DNA from: Pelagibius sp040217155
Lineage (GTDB): Bacteria > Pseudomonadota > Alphaproteobacteria > Kiloniellales > Kiloniellaceae
Direction of reading: 5' to 3'
Assembly (NCBI GenBank): GCA_040217155.1
Contig: JAVJNS010000028.1
Coordinates: 146,376 to 210,375, forward strand
DNA length: 64,000 nucleotides
Positions 9,706 through 18,404 of the stretch are shown piece by piece (within the stretch, counting starts at the first letter, position 1; each line of letters starts with the position of its first letter). Both the position numbers and the translations under genes were made by a program. The notes under the pieces were generated by a model, which saw nothing but the letters and a program-made list of their open reading frames with translations, searched no databases and was not told the DNA's origin.

Positions 9706-10752
9706 ATGGGCAAGGCGCTGACAATCGCATTGGATGCCATGGGCGGTGACGCCGCCCCGAAGATGGTGGTGCGCGGCGCTTCTATCGCGCTGGAGCGCTT
9801 CCCCGAGACCCGCTTCATCATGTTCGGCCGGGAAGCCGAGATCGCGCCGCTGCTCAAGAGCAAGGGGCGGCTTCAGGATGTCACTACGCTGCATCACACC
9901 GACGATGTGGTGAGCAGTGACGCCAAGCCGTCGGTGGCGCTGCGCGCGGGGCGTCAGTCCAGCATGCGCCTGGCCATCGATGCCGTGCGGTCCGGCGAAG
10001 CGGACTGCGTCGTTTCCGCCGGCAACACCGGTGCTTTGATGGCCATGGCCAAGTTCGTCTTGAAGACCCTGCCGGGGATCAACCGTCCGGCCATCGCATC
10101 GTTCTTTCCGACTCTGCGCGGCGAATCGGTCATGCTGGACCTCGGCGCCAATGTGCAGTGCGACGCCCAGAACCTGGTCGACTTCACGGTCATGGGTAAT
10201 GCCTTCGCGCGCTCGGTCCTCGGCCTCAAGGAGCCGACCTACGCGCTCTTGAACGTCGGTTCGGAAGAAATCAAAGGCCACGAGTCGTTGCAGGAGGCCA
10301 GCACCGTACTGCGCGCCAGCAACCTGCCGGGGCGTTTCCTCGGCTTCGTCGAGGGGGACGACATCGCCAAGGGCACGGCGGATGTGATCGTGACCGACGG
10401 CTTCACCGGCAACGTGGCGCTGAAGACGGCGGAAGGCACCGCCAAGCTGATCAACGAGTACCTGCGCAACACCTTCCGCTCGTCGCTGTTGGCGGGTCTC
10501 GGCTATCTGCTGGCGCGCCCGGCGATGCTCAAGCTGCGCAAGCGGGTCGACCCGCGGGCCTATAATGGCGCCATGTTCCTCGGCCTCAACGGCATTGCCG
10601 TGAAGAGCCATGGCGGCACCGATGCATTGGGGTTCGCCAACGCGATCGGCGTCGCGGTCGACATGCACCGCCATAACATCATCGAAAAGATTCGCTCCGA
10701 TCTCACGCTTCTGGATCGTAGTCCCGGTAACGCTCAGGCGGCTGTCGTTTAA
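9706..10752 (+). CDS. plsX: Phosphate acyltransferase PlsX
   Basis: PlsX converts acyl-ACP to acyl-phosphate for glycerophospholipid synthesis by PlsY. At 348 residues it has full length. Motifs: ALDAMGGDAAP near the N-terminus, RAGRQSSMRLAIDAV (about 82), SAGNTGALMA (about 105) and VTDGFTGNVALKTAEG (about 230). The start ATG follows GAGGGGAATT, a good ribosome binding site. Its stop is 2 bp before fabH. Confidence 0.97.
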   Translation: MGKALTIALDAMGGDAAPKMVVRGASIALERFPETRFIMFGREAEIAPLLKSKGRLQDVTTLHHTDDVVSSDAKPSVALRAGRQSSMRLAIDAVRSGEADCVVSAGNTGALMAMAKFVLKTLPGINRPAIASFFPTLRGESVMLDLGANVQCDAQNLVDFTVMGNAFARSVLGLKEPTYALLNVGSEEIKGHESLQEASTVLRASNLPGRFLGFVEGDDIAKGTADVIVTDGFTGNVALKTAEGTAKLINEYLRNTFRSSLLAGLGYLLARPAMLKLRKRVDPRAYNGAMFLGLNGIAVKSHGGTDALGFANAIGVAVDMHRHNIIEKIRSDLTLLDRSPGNAQAAVV

Positions 10753-10754
10753 AT

Positions 10755-11735
10755 ATGTACCGTTCTCTCGTCACCGGTTGTGGGGCCTATCTTCCGACCC
10801 AGGTCGTCACCAATCATGAGTTGGCCCGCAGGGTCGATACCGACGACGAATGGATTCGCCAGCGTACCGGCATCTGCCAGCGGCACATCGCCGCCGATGG
10901 CGAGATGACTTCCGATCTCGGTACCGCCGCCGCCAAGGAGGCCATGGCTCAGGCCGGGGTTTCGCCCGCCGAGGTCGATCTCATAATCTGCGCCACCTCG
11001 ACGCCGGACGAAACCTTCCCGGCGACGGCGACCCGTATCCAGCACCGCCTCGGGATCACCCGGGGCGCCGCCTTCGACGTTCAGGCGGTGTGCAGCGGCT
11101 TCGTCTACGGCCTCTCGGTGGCCGACAACTTCATCAAGGTCGGCCAGGCGAAAACCGCGCTGGTCATCGGCGCCGAAACCTTCTCAAGGATTCTCGATTG
11201 GCAGGACCGCACGACCTGCGTGCTGTTCGGTGACGGCGCCGGCGCGGTGGTGCTGCGGTCCACCGCGGGCCCGGCGGGGGCCAATGGGTCCAGCAGCCGG
11301 GGCATCCTGTCGACCCATCTCTATGCCGACGGCAGTCACCACGATGCCCTCTATGTGGACGGCGGGCCGTCCTCCACGGGCACGGCCGGGCATCTGCGCA
11401 TGGAAGGCAAAGAGGTGTTCCGCCACGCCGTGGTGCGCATGGCCGAGGCGATCGACGCGGCGCTGGAGGCCAACGGCCTGACGCCGGGCGACATCGACTG
11501 GCTGGTGCCGCACCAGGCGAACATCCGCATCATCGAATCCATGGGCCGGCGCCTCAACCTGCCGAGCGACCGGGTGGTGGTGACGGTGGACCGCCACGCC
11601 AATACCTCCGCCGCCTCGATCCCCCTGGCGTTGAGCGAAGCCGTCGGTGACGGCCGCATCCGTGAAGGCGACCTCATCTGCATGGAGGCCATGGGCGGCG
11701 GATTCACCTGGGGATCCGCCCTGGTCCGCTGGTGA
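10755..11735 (+). CDS. fabH: Beta-ketoacyl-ACP synthase III
   Basis: FabH starts fatty-acid synthesis by condensing acetyl-CoA (or a related acyl-CoA) with malonyl-ACP. The 326-residue protein shows the thiolase-fold triad: Cys in VQAVCSGFVYGL (about residue 113), His in VPHQANIRI (about 252) and Asn in HANTSAASIP (about 282). It is translationally close to plsX (2 bp gap). Confidence 0.97.
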   Translation: MYRSLVTGCGAYLPTQVVTNHELARRVDTDDEWIRQRTGICQRHIAADGEMTSDLGTAAAKEAMAQAGVSPAEVDLIICATSTPDETFPATATRIQHRLGITRGAAFDVQAVCSGFVYGLSVADNFIKVGQAKTALVIGAETFSRILDWQDRTTCVLFGDGAGAVVLRSTAGPAGANGSSSRGILSTHLYADGSHHDALYVDGGPSSTGTAGHLRMEGKEVFRHAVVRMAEAIDAALEANGLTPGDIDWLVPHQANIRIIESMGRRLNLPSDRVVVTVDRHANTSAASIPLALSEAVGDGRIREGDLICMEAMGGGFTWGSALVRW

Positions 11736-11881
11736 TTCTCCGACTTTTGCGGGAAGATCGGGGCAACCCTTCGGAGTTTGCCTCAAAAATTAGCCGCATC
11801 CCACGGTATTCGCTGGATAATTGACCGCAATTTTCCGCTGAGCTAAGCTTCGCTGTTGGTCGAACGCGAGAGGAGGGGGGA

Positions 11882-12205
11882 ATGACCGGTGGGACGATAA
11901 CCCGGGCGGACCTGAGCGAGGCGGTTTACCAGGAGGTCGGACTGTCACGCAATGAGTCGGCGGAGTTGGTCGAGTCTGTCTTGAACGAAATTTCCGATGC
12001 CCTGGTGCGCGGCGAGATGGTGAAGCTGTCGTCATTCGGCAGTTTCTCGGTGCGCGAAAAGGGCGAACGGATTGGCCGCAATCCGAAAACCGGCGAAGAG
12101 GTTCCGATTTTGCCACGCCGGGTTCTGGTATTCCGCGCTTCGCATGTGCTGAAGAACCGCATCAACGGCGCCCTCAGCTCGGCGAAGACTGAAGTTGAAG
12201 CTTAG
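11882..12205 (+). CDS. ihfA: Integration host factor subunit alpha
   Basis: A DNA-bending histone-like protein of 107 residues. The core is the HU/IHF fold: ITRADLSEAVYQEVGLSRNES, VKLSSFGSFSVREKGERIGRNPKTGEEV (given here as SSFGSFSVREK then GRNPKTGEEVPI) with the beta-arm proline region, and VLVFRASHVLKNRIN. A very strong ribosome binding site (AGGAGGGGGG) precedes the ATG. Its position between fabH and a MerR gene is conserved in alphaproteobacteria. Confidence 0.96.
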   Translation: MTGGTITRADLSEAVYQEVGLSRNESAELVESVLNEISDALVRGEMVKLSSFGSFSVREKGERIGRNPKTGEEVPILPRRVLVFRASHVLKNRINGALSSAKTEVEA

Positions 12206-12239
12206 CGTCTTCGGATAGCTGGACGAAATAAAGGTCACA

Positions 12240-12680
12240 ATGCCAGCAAGTCGCCCCGCCGGAAAATCCGCAGCAGCCTTTCGTACGATCAGCGAAGTCA
12301 GCGGGGAACTCGACGTTCCGCAGCACGTCCTGCGGTTTTGGGAAGGCAAGTTCAGCCAGGTCAGGCCCCTGAAACGCGGCGGCGGACGCCGCTATTACCG
12401 GCCCGAAGACATCGACCTGCTGCGCCGCATCCGCGATCTGCTCTACAGCGAAGGCTATACCATCAAGGGTGTCCAGCGCCTGCTGCGCGAGGGGCGTGGC
12501 AAGGATGGCGAGGCAGAGGACGGCCAGGAAGCGCCACCGGCAAAGGCTGCGGCGCCGGTCCCAGCCTCGGGCGCCAAGGCGGATCCGAGGGACGATGCCA
12601 AGGCGGAAATCAAGGCGTTGATCGACGAGTTGGGTAAGCTCCGGGATTTGCTGAAGCTGGCCGGAAAAGGCGGCTCCTGA
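12240..12680 (+). CDS. MerR family transcriptional regulator
   Basis: A 146-residue protein with an N-terminal winged helix-turn-helix (residues 15-85): TISEVSGELDVPQHVLRFWE, then GGGRRYYRPEDIDLLRRI, then GYTIKGVQRLLREG. The C-terminal half is acidic/Ala-rich with a final coiled-coil helix (AEIKALIDELGKLRDLL), and has no metal-binding Cys cluster. This type always follows ihfA in related genomes; its targets are unknown. A terminator-free 100-bp gap leads to tRNA-Pro. Confidence 0.93.
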   Translation: MPASRPAGKSAAAFRTISEVSGELDVPQHVLRFWEGKFSQVRPLKRGGGRRYYRPEDIDLLRRIRDLLYSEGYTIKGVQRLLREGRGKDGEAEDGQEAPPAKAAAPVPASGAKADPRDDAKAEIKALIDELGKLRDLLKLAGKGGS

Positions 12681-12782
12681 AGCGGGCCGCGAGGGCCCTC
12701 GGGCGGCGGCGAGGCAATCGTTGCCATCCCCCGGCGGCCCGGCTATACAAGGCCGCGACGGACCGACACGTCCGGGATCTGG

Positions 12783-12859
12783 CGGAGCGTAGCGCAGCCT
12801 GGTAGCGCACCACACTGGGGGTGTGGGGGTCGTAGGTTCAAATCCTGCCGCTCCGACCA
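12783..12859 (+). tRNA. tRNA-Pro (anticodon GGG)
   Basis: The acceptor stem CGGAGCG (12783-12789) pairs with CGCTCCG (12849-12855), followed by A and an encoded CCA (12857-12859). The anticodon stem CCACA/TGTGG encloses the loop CTGGGGG with anticodon GGG at 12817-12819. The T arm has GGTTCAAATCC. Confidence 0.97.
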
Positions 12860-12867
12860 AAACATCG

Positions 12868-12907
12868 AAAAAGCCGCTTTGGTCAGAGCCGGAGCGGCTT
12901 TTCTTTT
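12868..12907 (+). terminator. Rho-independent terminator of tRNA-Pro
   Basis: AAAGCCGCT (12870-12878) pairs with AGCGGCTTT (12893-12901), then TTCTTTT. Confidence 0.85.
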
Positions 12908-12967
12908 GGGCCCTGGGCCGGACCCGCGTCGCTCTGGACGGCAAGGTAAAAAGAATAAGAAATATCA

Positions 12968-13765
12968 ATGGAAACCGCCTTTTTCTTTGTATCCAAGATT
13001 GCCTGGTTTCTGCTGAAGCCTCTGCACAGCCTCGTTCTGCTGCTGTTGTTGTGGCTGTTCAGCAGGCGCCTGGGCTGGTCCCGCCTGGCCCGCCTGTTCT
13101 TCGTGACCCTGCTGCTCTACAGCGCCGTGATCTTCGCAACGCCGCTGCCCGAATTTGCGGTCCGCAGCCTGGAGAGCCGATTTGCCGTGCCGCCGTTGGC
13201 CGCCGGCGACATCGCCGGGATCATTGTGCTCGGCGGGGCGACCGATGACGGCGCGGTGGCGGCCGGGCGCGAACAGGTCGGGCTCAACGGCGCCGCCGAA
13301 CGCTTGACCACGGCGCTGGCCCTGCACCGGGAGATGCCGGAACTGGAGATCATCGTCTCCGGCTTCTCCGGGCACCTGCGCCCACGCGGGTGGAACGAGG
13401 CGGAGATCACCCGGCTGTTCTTCGCGCAGCAGGCGGCCGATCTTTCGAAGGTCCGCTTCGAGGCCGAGTCCCGGAACACGGCGGAGAACGCCCGTAATAC
13501 CGCGGCGCTGCTGGAGACCGGCGCGCGGCCCTGGCTGCTGGTGACCTCCGCCGCGCACATGCCGCGCGCCGTCGCCACATTTCGCGCCGAGGGGCTTTCC
13601 GTGCTGCCCTATCCGGTGGACTACCGCACCGAGCCGGACAATCTCGTCTGGCCGCGCGATCTTGGCGGCTCGCTGAGCGATGCCGGGGTGGCCCTGCACG
13701 AGTGGCTGGGGCTTGTCGTCTACTATGTGACGGAGCGCAGCAGCGCGCTGTTTCCGGCGCCTTAA
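12968..13765 (+). CDS. YdcF/ElyC family membrane protein (DUF218)
   Basis: The 265-residue protein begins with two hydrophobic helices (residues 5-50) separated by a basic turn, then a DUF218 domain: AGIIVLGGATDDG (about 80), ERLTTALALHREMPELEIIVSG (seen as ERLTTALAL then IIVSGFSG), SRNTAENARNTAALL (about 173) and LLVTSAAHMPRAVATFRAEG. The ordering GG-x-E-N-T-xxH matches YdcF/SanA/ElyC proteins, some of which act in cell-envelope polysaccharide handling. The exact function is unknown. It is convergent with the SPOR gene, leaving only 10 bp between the stops. Confidence 0.88.
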   Translation: METAFFFVSKIAWFLLKPLHSLVLLLLLWLFSRRLGWSRLARLFFVTLLLYSAVIFATPLPEFAVRSLESRFAVPPLAAGDIAGIIVLGGATDDGAVAAGREQVGLNGAAERLTTALALHREMPELEIIVSGFSGHLRPRGWNEAEITRLFFAQQAADLSKVRFEAESRNTAENARNTAALLETGARPWLLVTSAAHMPRAVATFRAEGLSVLPYPVDYRTEPDNLVWPRDLGGSLSDAGVALHEWLGLVVYYVTERSSALFPAP

Positions 13766-13775
13766 AGGCGCCCAC

Positions 13776-14579
13776 TCAGGACTGCGGCTGTGGCGCCATG
13801 ACGCTGCAGTATTGCTTGGCGTTTTTCGCCTTCACCTCGGCGCAGGTCTTCCTGGCGGCGGCCTTAGAGGGCAGGGGGCCGGCCAGGACGCGATAGAAGG
13901 TCCCCTTGTCCCCCAGTTCGGTGCGCCGGATTTCCACCGCCATCGATCCCAGGGAGTCGGGGAAGGCGCTCTGCAGGTCGCTCCATTCCCGCTTGGCCGC
14001 CTTTTCGCTGCGCAGCGATGAGAGGTGGAGCACCATGGCAACAGCGTCACCGGGTTTCGCGGCGGTCGCGGGCTTGGCGCCCATCCCCGGCTTTGCGGCG
14101 CCTTTCGGTTTGCGCCGCGGCAGTGGCGGCAGTTGCGCTTCGGCAGTTTTTGTCTGCGCTCCCGGAGCCGCGTCGGCGCTCGGGGCCGGCTCGGTTGCCA
14201 GCGTCGCGGCGGCCGTCGAGATTTCTCCATTGGCCTCGCTGGGCAGCAGGTCGTATCCCGGCGCGCCCTCGTCGCCCTCGTCGGAGAGTATCGGGACGGG
14301 AGTGCCCTCGGGCCGCGGCAAGGGGTTTAGCCCGGCCATCTGGTTACCGCGTGCGGCCGCGGGTGGCCGCGGCCCGCCGGTCTCAGGCGCGGTGTGCAGG
14401 GTGTCCGGCGCCGCTTCGTCGGCGGAGATGTCCCTGGCGGTCTCGAGGATCGAGGCTTCCAGGCGGTTGGCCCAGCCCTTGGTGTTGTCATAGATGCCCT
14501 GGCAGCCGCCGAGCAGCAGCAGGGCGGCCCCGAGGATCAAGGCGGCGGCGGGGGCCGGGAGGCCGTGACGCTGTAGCAT
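13776..14579 (-). CDS. SPOR domain lipoprotein
   Basis: A 267-residue precursor with a lipoprotein signal (ALILGAALLLLGGC, Cys about residue 26). The middle (60-165) is Pro/Ala-rich and disordered. The C-terminal SPOR domain (about 180-265) has VAMVLHLSSLRSEKAAKREW, then FYRVLAGPLPSKAAARKTC and a final QYCSVMAP strand. SPOR domains bind denuded glycan strands at the division septum, so an outer-membrane lipoprotein acting at the septum or on peptidoglycan is likely. Confidence 0.88.
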   Translation of the reverse strand: MLQRHGLPAPAAALILGAALLLLGGCQGIYDNTKGWANRLEASILETARDISADEAAPDTLHTAPETGGPRPPAAARGNQMAGLNPLPRPEGTPVPILSDEGDEGAPGYDLLPSEANGEISTAAATLATEPAPSADAAPGAQTKTAEAQLPPLPRRKPKGAAKPGMGAKPATAAKPGDAVAMVLHLSSLRSEKAAKREWSDLQSAFPDSLGSMAVEIRRTELGDKGTFYRVLAGPLPSKAAARKTCAEVKAKNAKQYCSVMAPQPQS

Positions 14580-14796
14580 TGTTTGGCCTTTTTTGCTGGG
14601 GGCCGCGCCGGCATCCGAAGGAAACCGGCCGATTGCGCGCCCAGCCTAGTGGCCCAGGGTTTAGAATCCTTAAATGACCGGGGGTTAGGCGCGTTTGTTC
14701 AGATTCGATCCTTTGTCATTGCTTAACGTCTGCCTGCAATGATTTAGGCCGGTTTCGGGCCACTTTCGGGCCTCGACGGAGCGCAAGGCGGCAGTT

Positions 14797-16458
14797 ATGC
14801 AGACAGTGCAGCAGATGGACCTTCCACAAGCCGCGGCGGCGGACTTCACGGTCGGACATATCATCTCGGTGACCGGGTCCAAGGTCACGGCCAGTCTGGT
14901 CTCGGTGGCGCCCGGCCCGGAGGCGGCGCGGCAGCTCAACGACGCGGTCCAGATCGGTGCCCTGGTGAAGATGCCGACCTCGGGATCGGTGTCCTTCGGC
15001 ATCGTTTCCAGCCTGGCCACCGGCAACCCGTCGCCGTCGCCGGAGTTCGGTGAGCAATGGGTGATGGAGATCGATCTGTTCGGCGAATACCTGACGCCGG
15101 ACAGCGCTTCCCCGGACAGCGCCGGCAGTTTCGACCTGCTGCGCGGCGTCTCGCTCTATCCGGGCCTCGGCGACGACGTCTATGCCATCACGCCGGCCGA
15201 GATGGAGCAGATCTACAAGCGGCCGCGGGGCTCCAACGTGAAGATCGGCACGCTGCATCAGGACGCCCGCCTGCCGGCCTACCTGGTGACCGACGACCTG
15301 CTGGGCAAGCACTTCGCCATCCTCGGCACCACCGGCTCGGGCAAGTCCTGCGCCCTGGCCACGGTGCTGCATGCCATCCTGGGCGCGCATCCCTTCGGTC
15401 ACATGGTGTTGCTCGATCCGCATAACGAGTACAGCCGGGCCTTCGCCGGCCTCGCCGAGGTGGTGACGCCGGAAAACCTGCAACTGCCATACTGGCTGCT
15501 GAACTTCGAGGAGATGGTGGAAGTCCTCTGCAGCAGCGACGACAACAGCCGGACCTCGGAATCGTTCATCCTCAAAGACGCCATACTCAGCGCCAAACGC
15601 GCGACCGTCGACAGCGAGGACGAGCGCCGCTACCTCACGGTCGACACGCCGGCGCCCTATCCGCTGAGCGCTTTGCTGCAAAACATCGAGGCGGCGATGG
15701 GCCAACTGCAGAAGGCGGAGCAGGCCAAGCCCTATCTGCGCCTGCGCTCGCGCATCGAGAACCTGCGCAGCGATCGCCGCTATTCCTTCATGTTTTCCAG
15801 CCTCTCGGTGCGCGATACGCTGCCGGGCGTGATCTCCCGCATCATTCGGGTGCCGGTCGAGGGCAAGCCCCTGACCATCTTCGATCTCTCCGGCGTGCCC
15901 TCGGAAATCGTCGATGTCGTGGTGTCGCTGCTGTGCCGGACGCTGTTCGACTTCGCGGTCTGGAGCGACCGCAACGAGGCTTTGCCGGTGCTGCTGGTCT
16001 GCGAGGAGGCGCACCGCTATATCCCCAATGAGACGGGCAGGGGCTTCGAGCCGACTCGCCGGGTAATTTCGCGCATCGCCAAGGAGGGGCGCAAGTACGG
16101 CCTCTCTCTCGGCCTGGTGTCGCAGCGCCCCTCGGAATTGTCGGAGACCATTCTGTCGCAATGCTCGACGCTCTTTGCGCTGCGCATGGGCAACCAGCGC
16201 GACCAGGAATTCGTGAGCCAGGCCCTGCCCGAAAGCGCCGAGGGCATGCTCTCTTCCCTGCCGGCCCTGCGCAACCAGCAGGCCGTGGTGGTCGGCGAGG
16301 GCGTGGTGCTGCCGATGCGCATCCGCTTCGACGACCTGCCCGAGGACAAGCGCCCGCAGAGCGACACCGCGTCCTTCGCCGAACAGTGGCAAAGCGACAA
16401 CGTCGCCGAGGGCTTCGTGGCGCGCACCCTGGAGCGCTGGCGCAAGCAGATCCGTTAA
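14797..16458 (+). CDS. HerA-like ATPase (DUF87 helicase/translocase family)
   Basis: The 553-residue protein has an N-terminal HAS-barrel-like beta domain (about 15-110: VGHIISVTGSKVTASLV), then a FtsK/HerA ATPase core: Walker A LGTTGSGKSCAL (about 173-184), DPHNEYSRAF (about 208), Walker B-like VLLVCEEAHRYIP (about 395-408), and SQRPSELSETILSQC sensor region (about 446). HerA proteins are hexameric DNA translocases that usually work with NurA nuclease. No nuclease gene is adjacent, so the partner and job are unknown. It is preceded by 218 bp of noncoding DNA and probably has its own promoter. Confidence 0.88.
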   Translation: MQTVQQMDLPQAAAADFTVGHIISVTGSKVTASLVSVAPGPEAARQLNDAVQIGALVKMPTSGSVSFGIVSSLATGNPSPSPEFGEQWVMEIDLFGEYLTPDSASPDSAGSFDLLRGVSLYPGLGDDVYAITPAEMEQIYKRPRGSNVKIGTLHQDARLPAYLVTDDLLGKHFAILGTTGSGKSCALATVLHAILGAHPFGHMVLLDPHNEYSRAFAGLAEVVTPENLQLPYWLLNFEEMVEVLCSSDDNSRTSESFILKDAILSAKRATVDSEDERRYLTVDTPAPYPLSALLQNIEAAMGQLQKAEQAKPYLRLRSRIENLRSDRRYSFMFSSLSVRDTLPGVISRIIRVPVEGKPLTIFDLSGVPSEIVDVVVSLLCRTLFDFAVWSDRNEALPVLLVCEEAHRYIPNETGRGFEPTRRVISRIAKEGRKYGLSLGLVSQRPSELSETILSQCSTLFALRMGNQRDQEFVSQALPESAEGMLSSLPALRNQQAVVVGEGVVLPMRIRFDDLPEDKRPQSDTASFAEQWQSDNVAEGFVARTLERWRKQIR

Positions 16459-16535
16459 GCCTTACGCTGCAACGCCTTGTCGGCTTGGTCCCCGTTTGAT
16501 ATGTGGATTCTGCTCTTTCGCCGTTATTCTCATAC

Positions 16536-16567
16536 GGAGAATTTCTTCGATATAGGAAAGGTTCTCC
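16536..16567 (+). promoter_or_regulatory. Hairpin covering the ribosome binding site of the methyltransferase gene
   Basis: GGAGAA (16536-16541) can pair with TTCTCC (16562-16567), and TTTC just inside can pair with the GAAA of AGGAAAGG (16554-16561), which is the likely ribosome binding site for ATG 16571. Such pairing could lower translation. This is read from the sequence only; stability was not computed. Confidence 0.4.
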
Positions 16568-16570
16568 AGA

Positions 16571-17386
16571 ATGGATGACGCGACCAGAAAGAAATACGCG
16601 GAAAACAGCGAGGTGGCCTGGAACGAGGCAGCCGAGGTGCAGAAGTCTTATAACTATCAGCGTTTGCTCGACGGGTTTCGCACTGCCGGCTTCATCTCGA
16701 TGCCAAAAGGCCGACTGCGCATCCTGCGCGAGCATGGTGTGGCAGGACGGTCGGTATTCCAGCCTTGCTGCAACAAGGGGCTGGATCTTCTTTCCCTCAA
16801 GAACCTCGGCGCCGGCCGTTGTTTCGGCTTCGACATTTCAAGCGAGTTCATCAAACAGGGAAATGAGTTTGCCGAATCTGGCAAGATCGATTGTGAGCTG
16901 ATCCAGGCCGACGTCTATGACCTCGACAGCAGCCGGGACGGCCAGTTCGATATTGGCCTGATCACGCTGGGCACCTTCATGTGGATGCCCGATCTCAACG
17001 ATTTCTTCGCGGCTCTGAAGCCGCTATTCCGCCCGAACGGATGGCTGTTCATCCACGAGTTCCACCCGATGTCCGAGGTGTTGAGCTTTGAGCAGCGGCC
17101 AAAGGGCGTCCGGATGAATCTCACCGGCAACTACTTCGACCAAACGCCGCGTCATTGGGACAAAGGGCTGGACTATTTTGGCGGCAAGCAGTACGACGCC
17201 ACGCCGACTCACCGGTTCTTGCACAAGATTTCGGACATCATCGAGGCGATGGTGAGCAACGGATTCGCCATCGAGTCGTTCCGCGAGCTCGAGGAGAACA
17301 TGAAAGAGAGTATGTTTCGCGAGGCGCAAAGATGTCCGATTCCGCGCAGCTATACTCTGACGGCCAACTACCGCCCAGACAGGTGA
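16571..17386 (+). CDS. Class I SAM-dependent methyltransferase with CCNKG motif I
   Basis: A 271-residue Rossmann-fold methyltransferase. The SAM-binding motif I reads VFQPCCNKGLDLLSL (about residues 61-75), in which the usual Gly-rich loop is replaced by CCNKG. Motif II acidic residue lies in GFDIS (about 84), motif III near ELIQADVYDLD (about 108), and DIGLITLGTFMWMPDL (about 127) is the motif IV region. The C-terminal part (HEFHPMSEV onward) is a substrate lid. The substrate is unknown. G+C looks lower than in neighbouring genes. It follows herA by 112 bp. Confidence 0.85.
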   Translation: MDDATRKKYAENSEVAWNEAAEVQKSYNYQRLLDGFRTAGFISMPKGRLRILREHGVAGRSVFQPCCNKGLDLLSLKNLGAGRCFGFDISSEFIKQGNEFAESGKIDCELIQADVYDLDSSRDGQFDIGLITLGTFMWMPDLNDFFAALKPLFRPNGWLFIHEFHPMSEVLSFEQRPKGVRMNLTGNYFDQTPRHWDKGLDYFGGKQYDATPTHRFLHKISDIIEAMVSNGFAIESFRELEENMKESMFREAQRCPIPRSYTLTANYRPDR

Positions 17387-17434
17387 TCCCAAGGCTAAAG
17401 AATCCGCCTCGACCGAGGCCAGATCCAGTCCGGT

Positions 17435-17791
17435 TCAGACGAAGAGATCGTCGACCAAGTTGCGCTGCCGGACGTCCTGAGGCTCGGCGTCGTCGTCAGC
17501 GGCCTGAGCCGTGAGGTCGACATCCTGGGCCAGCTTGCGGCCCTTGGCCGTCAGGCGGCAGACCAGCCAGTCGGGCTTGATGGGGTTCTTGAACCAGGGT
17601 TCCGCCCAGCCGTGTTCGACACTGCTTTCGATGGTGCGGCTGTCATATCGCTGGCCGTAGCGGTCGAACAGCGGCAGCTTGCCGCCGGCCTGTTCGAGGC
17701 CGCGGCGCAGCCACGCCAACTGCGTCACCGTGGGGCGGGTTCTGCGCCGCCTTGTGCCGAGCGTCTGGGCCGTGGGGGACATTCGGTCCAT
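17435..17791 (-). CDS. Hypothetical protein with a winged-helix-like region
   Basis: A 118-residue protein starting at ATG 17791 with GGGAGAGAG 4-12 bases upstream (an earlier in-frame ATG at 17812 lacks this). Residues about 25-95 look like a winged helix: TQLAWLRRGLEQAGGKLPLF, SRTIESSVEHGWAEPW, then WLVCRLTAKGRKLAQD, where L-T-x-K-G-R is a common wing/strand signature. The acidic tail ends in LVDDLFV. No family name can be given. It may bind DNA, but that is inference. Confidence 0.7.
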   Translation of the reverse strand: MDRMSPTAQTLGTRRRRTRPTVTQLAWLRRGLEQAGGKLPLFDRYGQRYDSRTIESSVEHGWAEPWFKNPIKPDWLVCRLTAKGRKLAQDVDLTAQAADDDAEPQDVRQRNLVDDLFV

Positions 17792-17865
17792 GCTCTCTCT
17801 CCCTGATTTCAAGCCTATGCTACGCTAGCTTGACGCAGAAAGCGACTCGGGAGGTCTAAGCCCGT

Positions 17866-18207
17866 ATGTCCGTTAACTTTTCCCACTGTCTGGTCTATGT
17901 GACCACCGCCGATGCCGAGGAGGCCAGGGCGATCGGCCGCGCCATGGTGGAGGCGCACCTGGCGGCCTGCGCCAACGTGTTTTCCGGGATGGTGCCGATC
18001 TTCGGTTGGGAGGGCGCGGTTCAGGAGGGCTCAGAGGCGGTGCTGATCCTGAAGACCAGCGCCGAGCGGGCCGAGGCTCTGGTCAAGGCTGTGGAAGACC
18101 GGCACAGCTATGACTGCCCCTGCGTGGTGATGCTGCCGATCGCTGGCGGCAGCCGCGGCTTTCTCGATTGGATCAGCAAGGAAACGCATGCAGGTCCAGG
18201 CGTTTAG
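17866..18207 (+). CDS. cutA: Divalent cation tolerance protein CutA
   Basis: A 113-residue trimeric ferredoxin-like fold protein: LVYVTTADAEEARAIGRAMV, LAACANVFSGMVPIFGWEG, EAVLILKTSAERAEAL, and HSYDCPCVVMLPIAGGSRGFLDWI (split: HSYDCPCVVML, then GFLDWI). CutA is tied to copper tolerance in E. coli, but its general role remains poorly defined. Its TAG overlaps the opposite-strand stop codon of the next small gene by three bases. Confidence 0.95.
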   Translation: MSVNFSHCLVYVTTADAEEARAIGRAMVEAHLAACANVFSGMVPIFGWEGAVQEGSEAVLILKTSAERAEALVKAVEDRHSYDCPCVVMLPIAGGSRGFLDWISKETHAGPGV

Positions 18208-18404
18208 CTGCCGTTCTTGAGAAATGGTCTCATGAGGCGGCGGTACTCGGGATCCCACACCAGGCGGTCGAGATCGATCTCCGGAGCGGCCGGGCCGGCG
18301 GGCGGGAGCCGTTGCGCGCCGGCATTTTCCACTTCACGAAGAGGCTGCTCAAGACTGACATCCATCGAGGGGGCTCCCTGCCGCGGTGATTTGTGCCTGA
18401 TCAT
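18204..18404 (-). CDS. Small hypothetical protein
   Basis: A 66-residue (or 53-residue if started at ATG 18365, MDVSLEQPLRE) protein. The C-terminal half is the best-looking part: PEIDLDRLVWDPEYRRLMRPF, an acidic-to-basic helix followed by FLKNGS. It is convergent with cutA, sharing stop-codon bases. It has no membrane segment, no signal peptide and no recognised family. Confidence 0.55.
   Translation of the reverse strand: MIRHKSPRQGAPSMDVSLEQPLREVENAGAQRLPPAGPAAPEIDLDRLVWDPEYRRLMRPFLKNGS

Noticed and set aside
12781..12907. tRNA-Pro 3' end as an integration site of a genomic island
   Set aside because: The tRNA is followed directly by its terminator and housekeeping-type genes; no integrase or repeat of the tRNA end was found in the window.
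14797..17386. HerA plus methyltransferase as an anti-phage island
   Set aside because: No nuclease, Sir2, TIR or other effector, no mobile-element genes and no attachment-site repeats were seen, so a defence label is not supported; kept only as a neighbourhood question.
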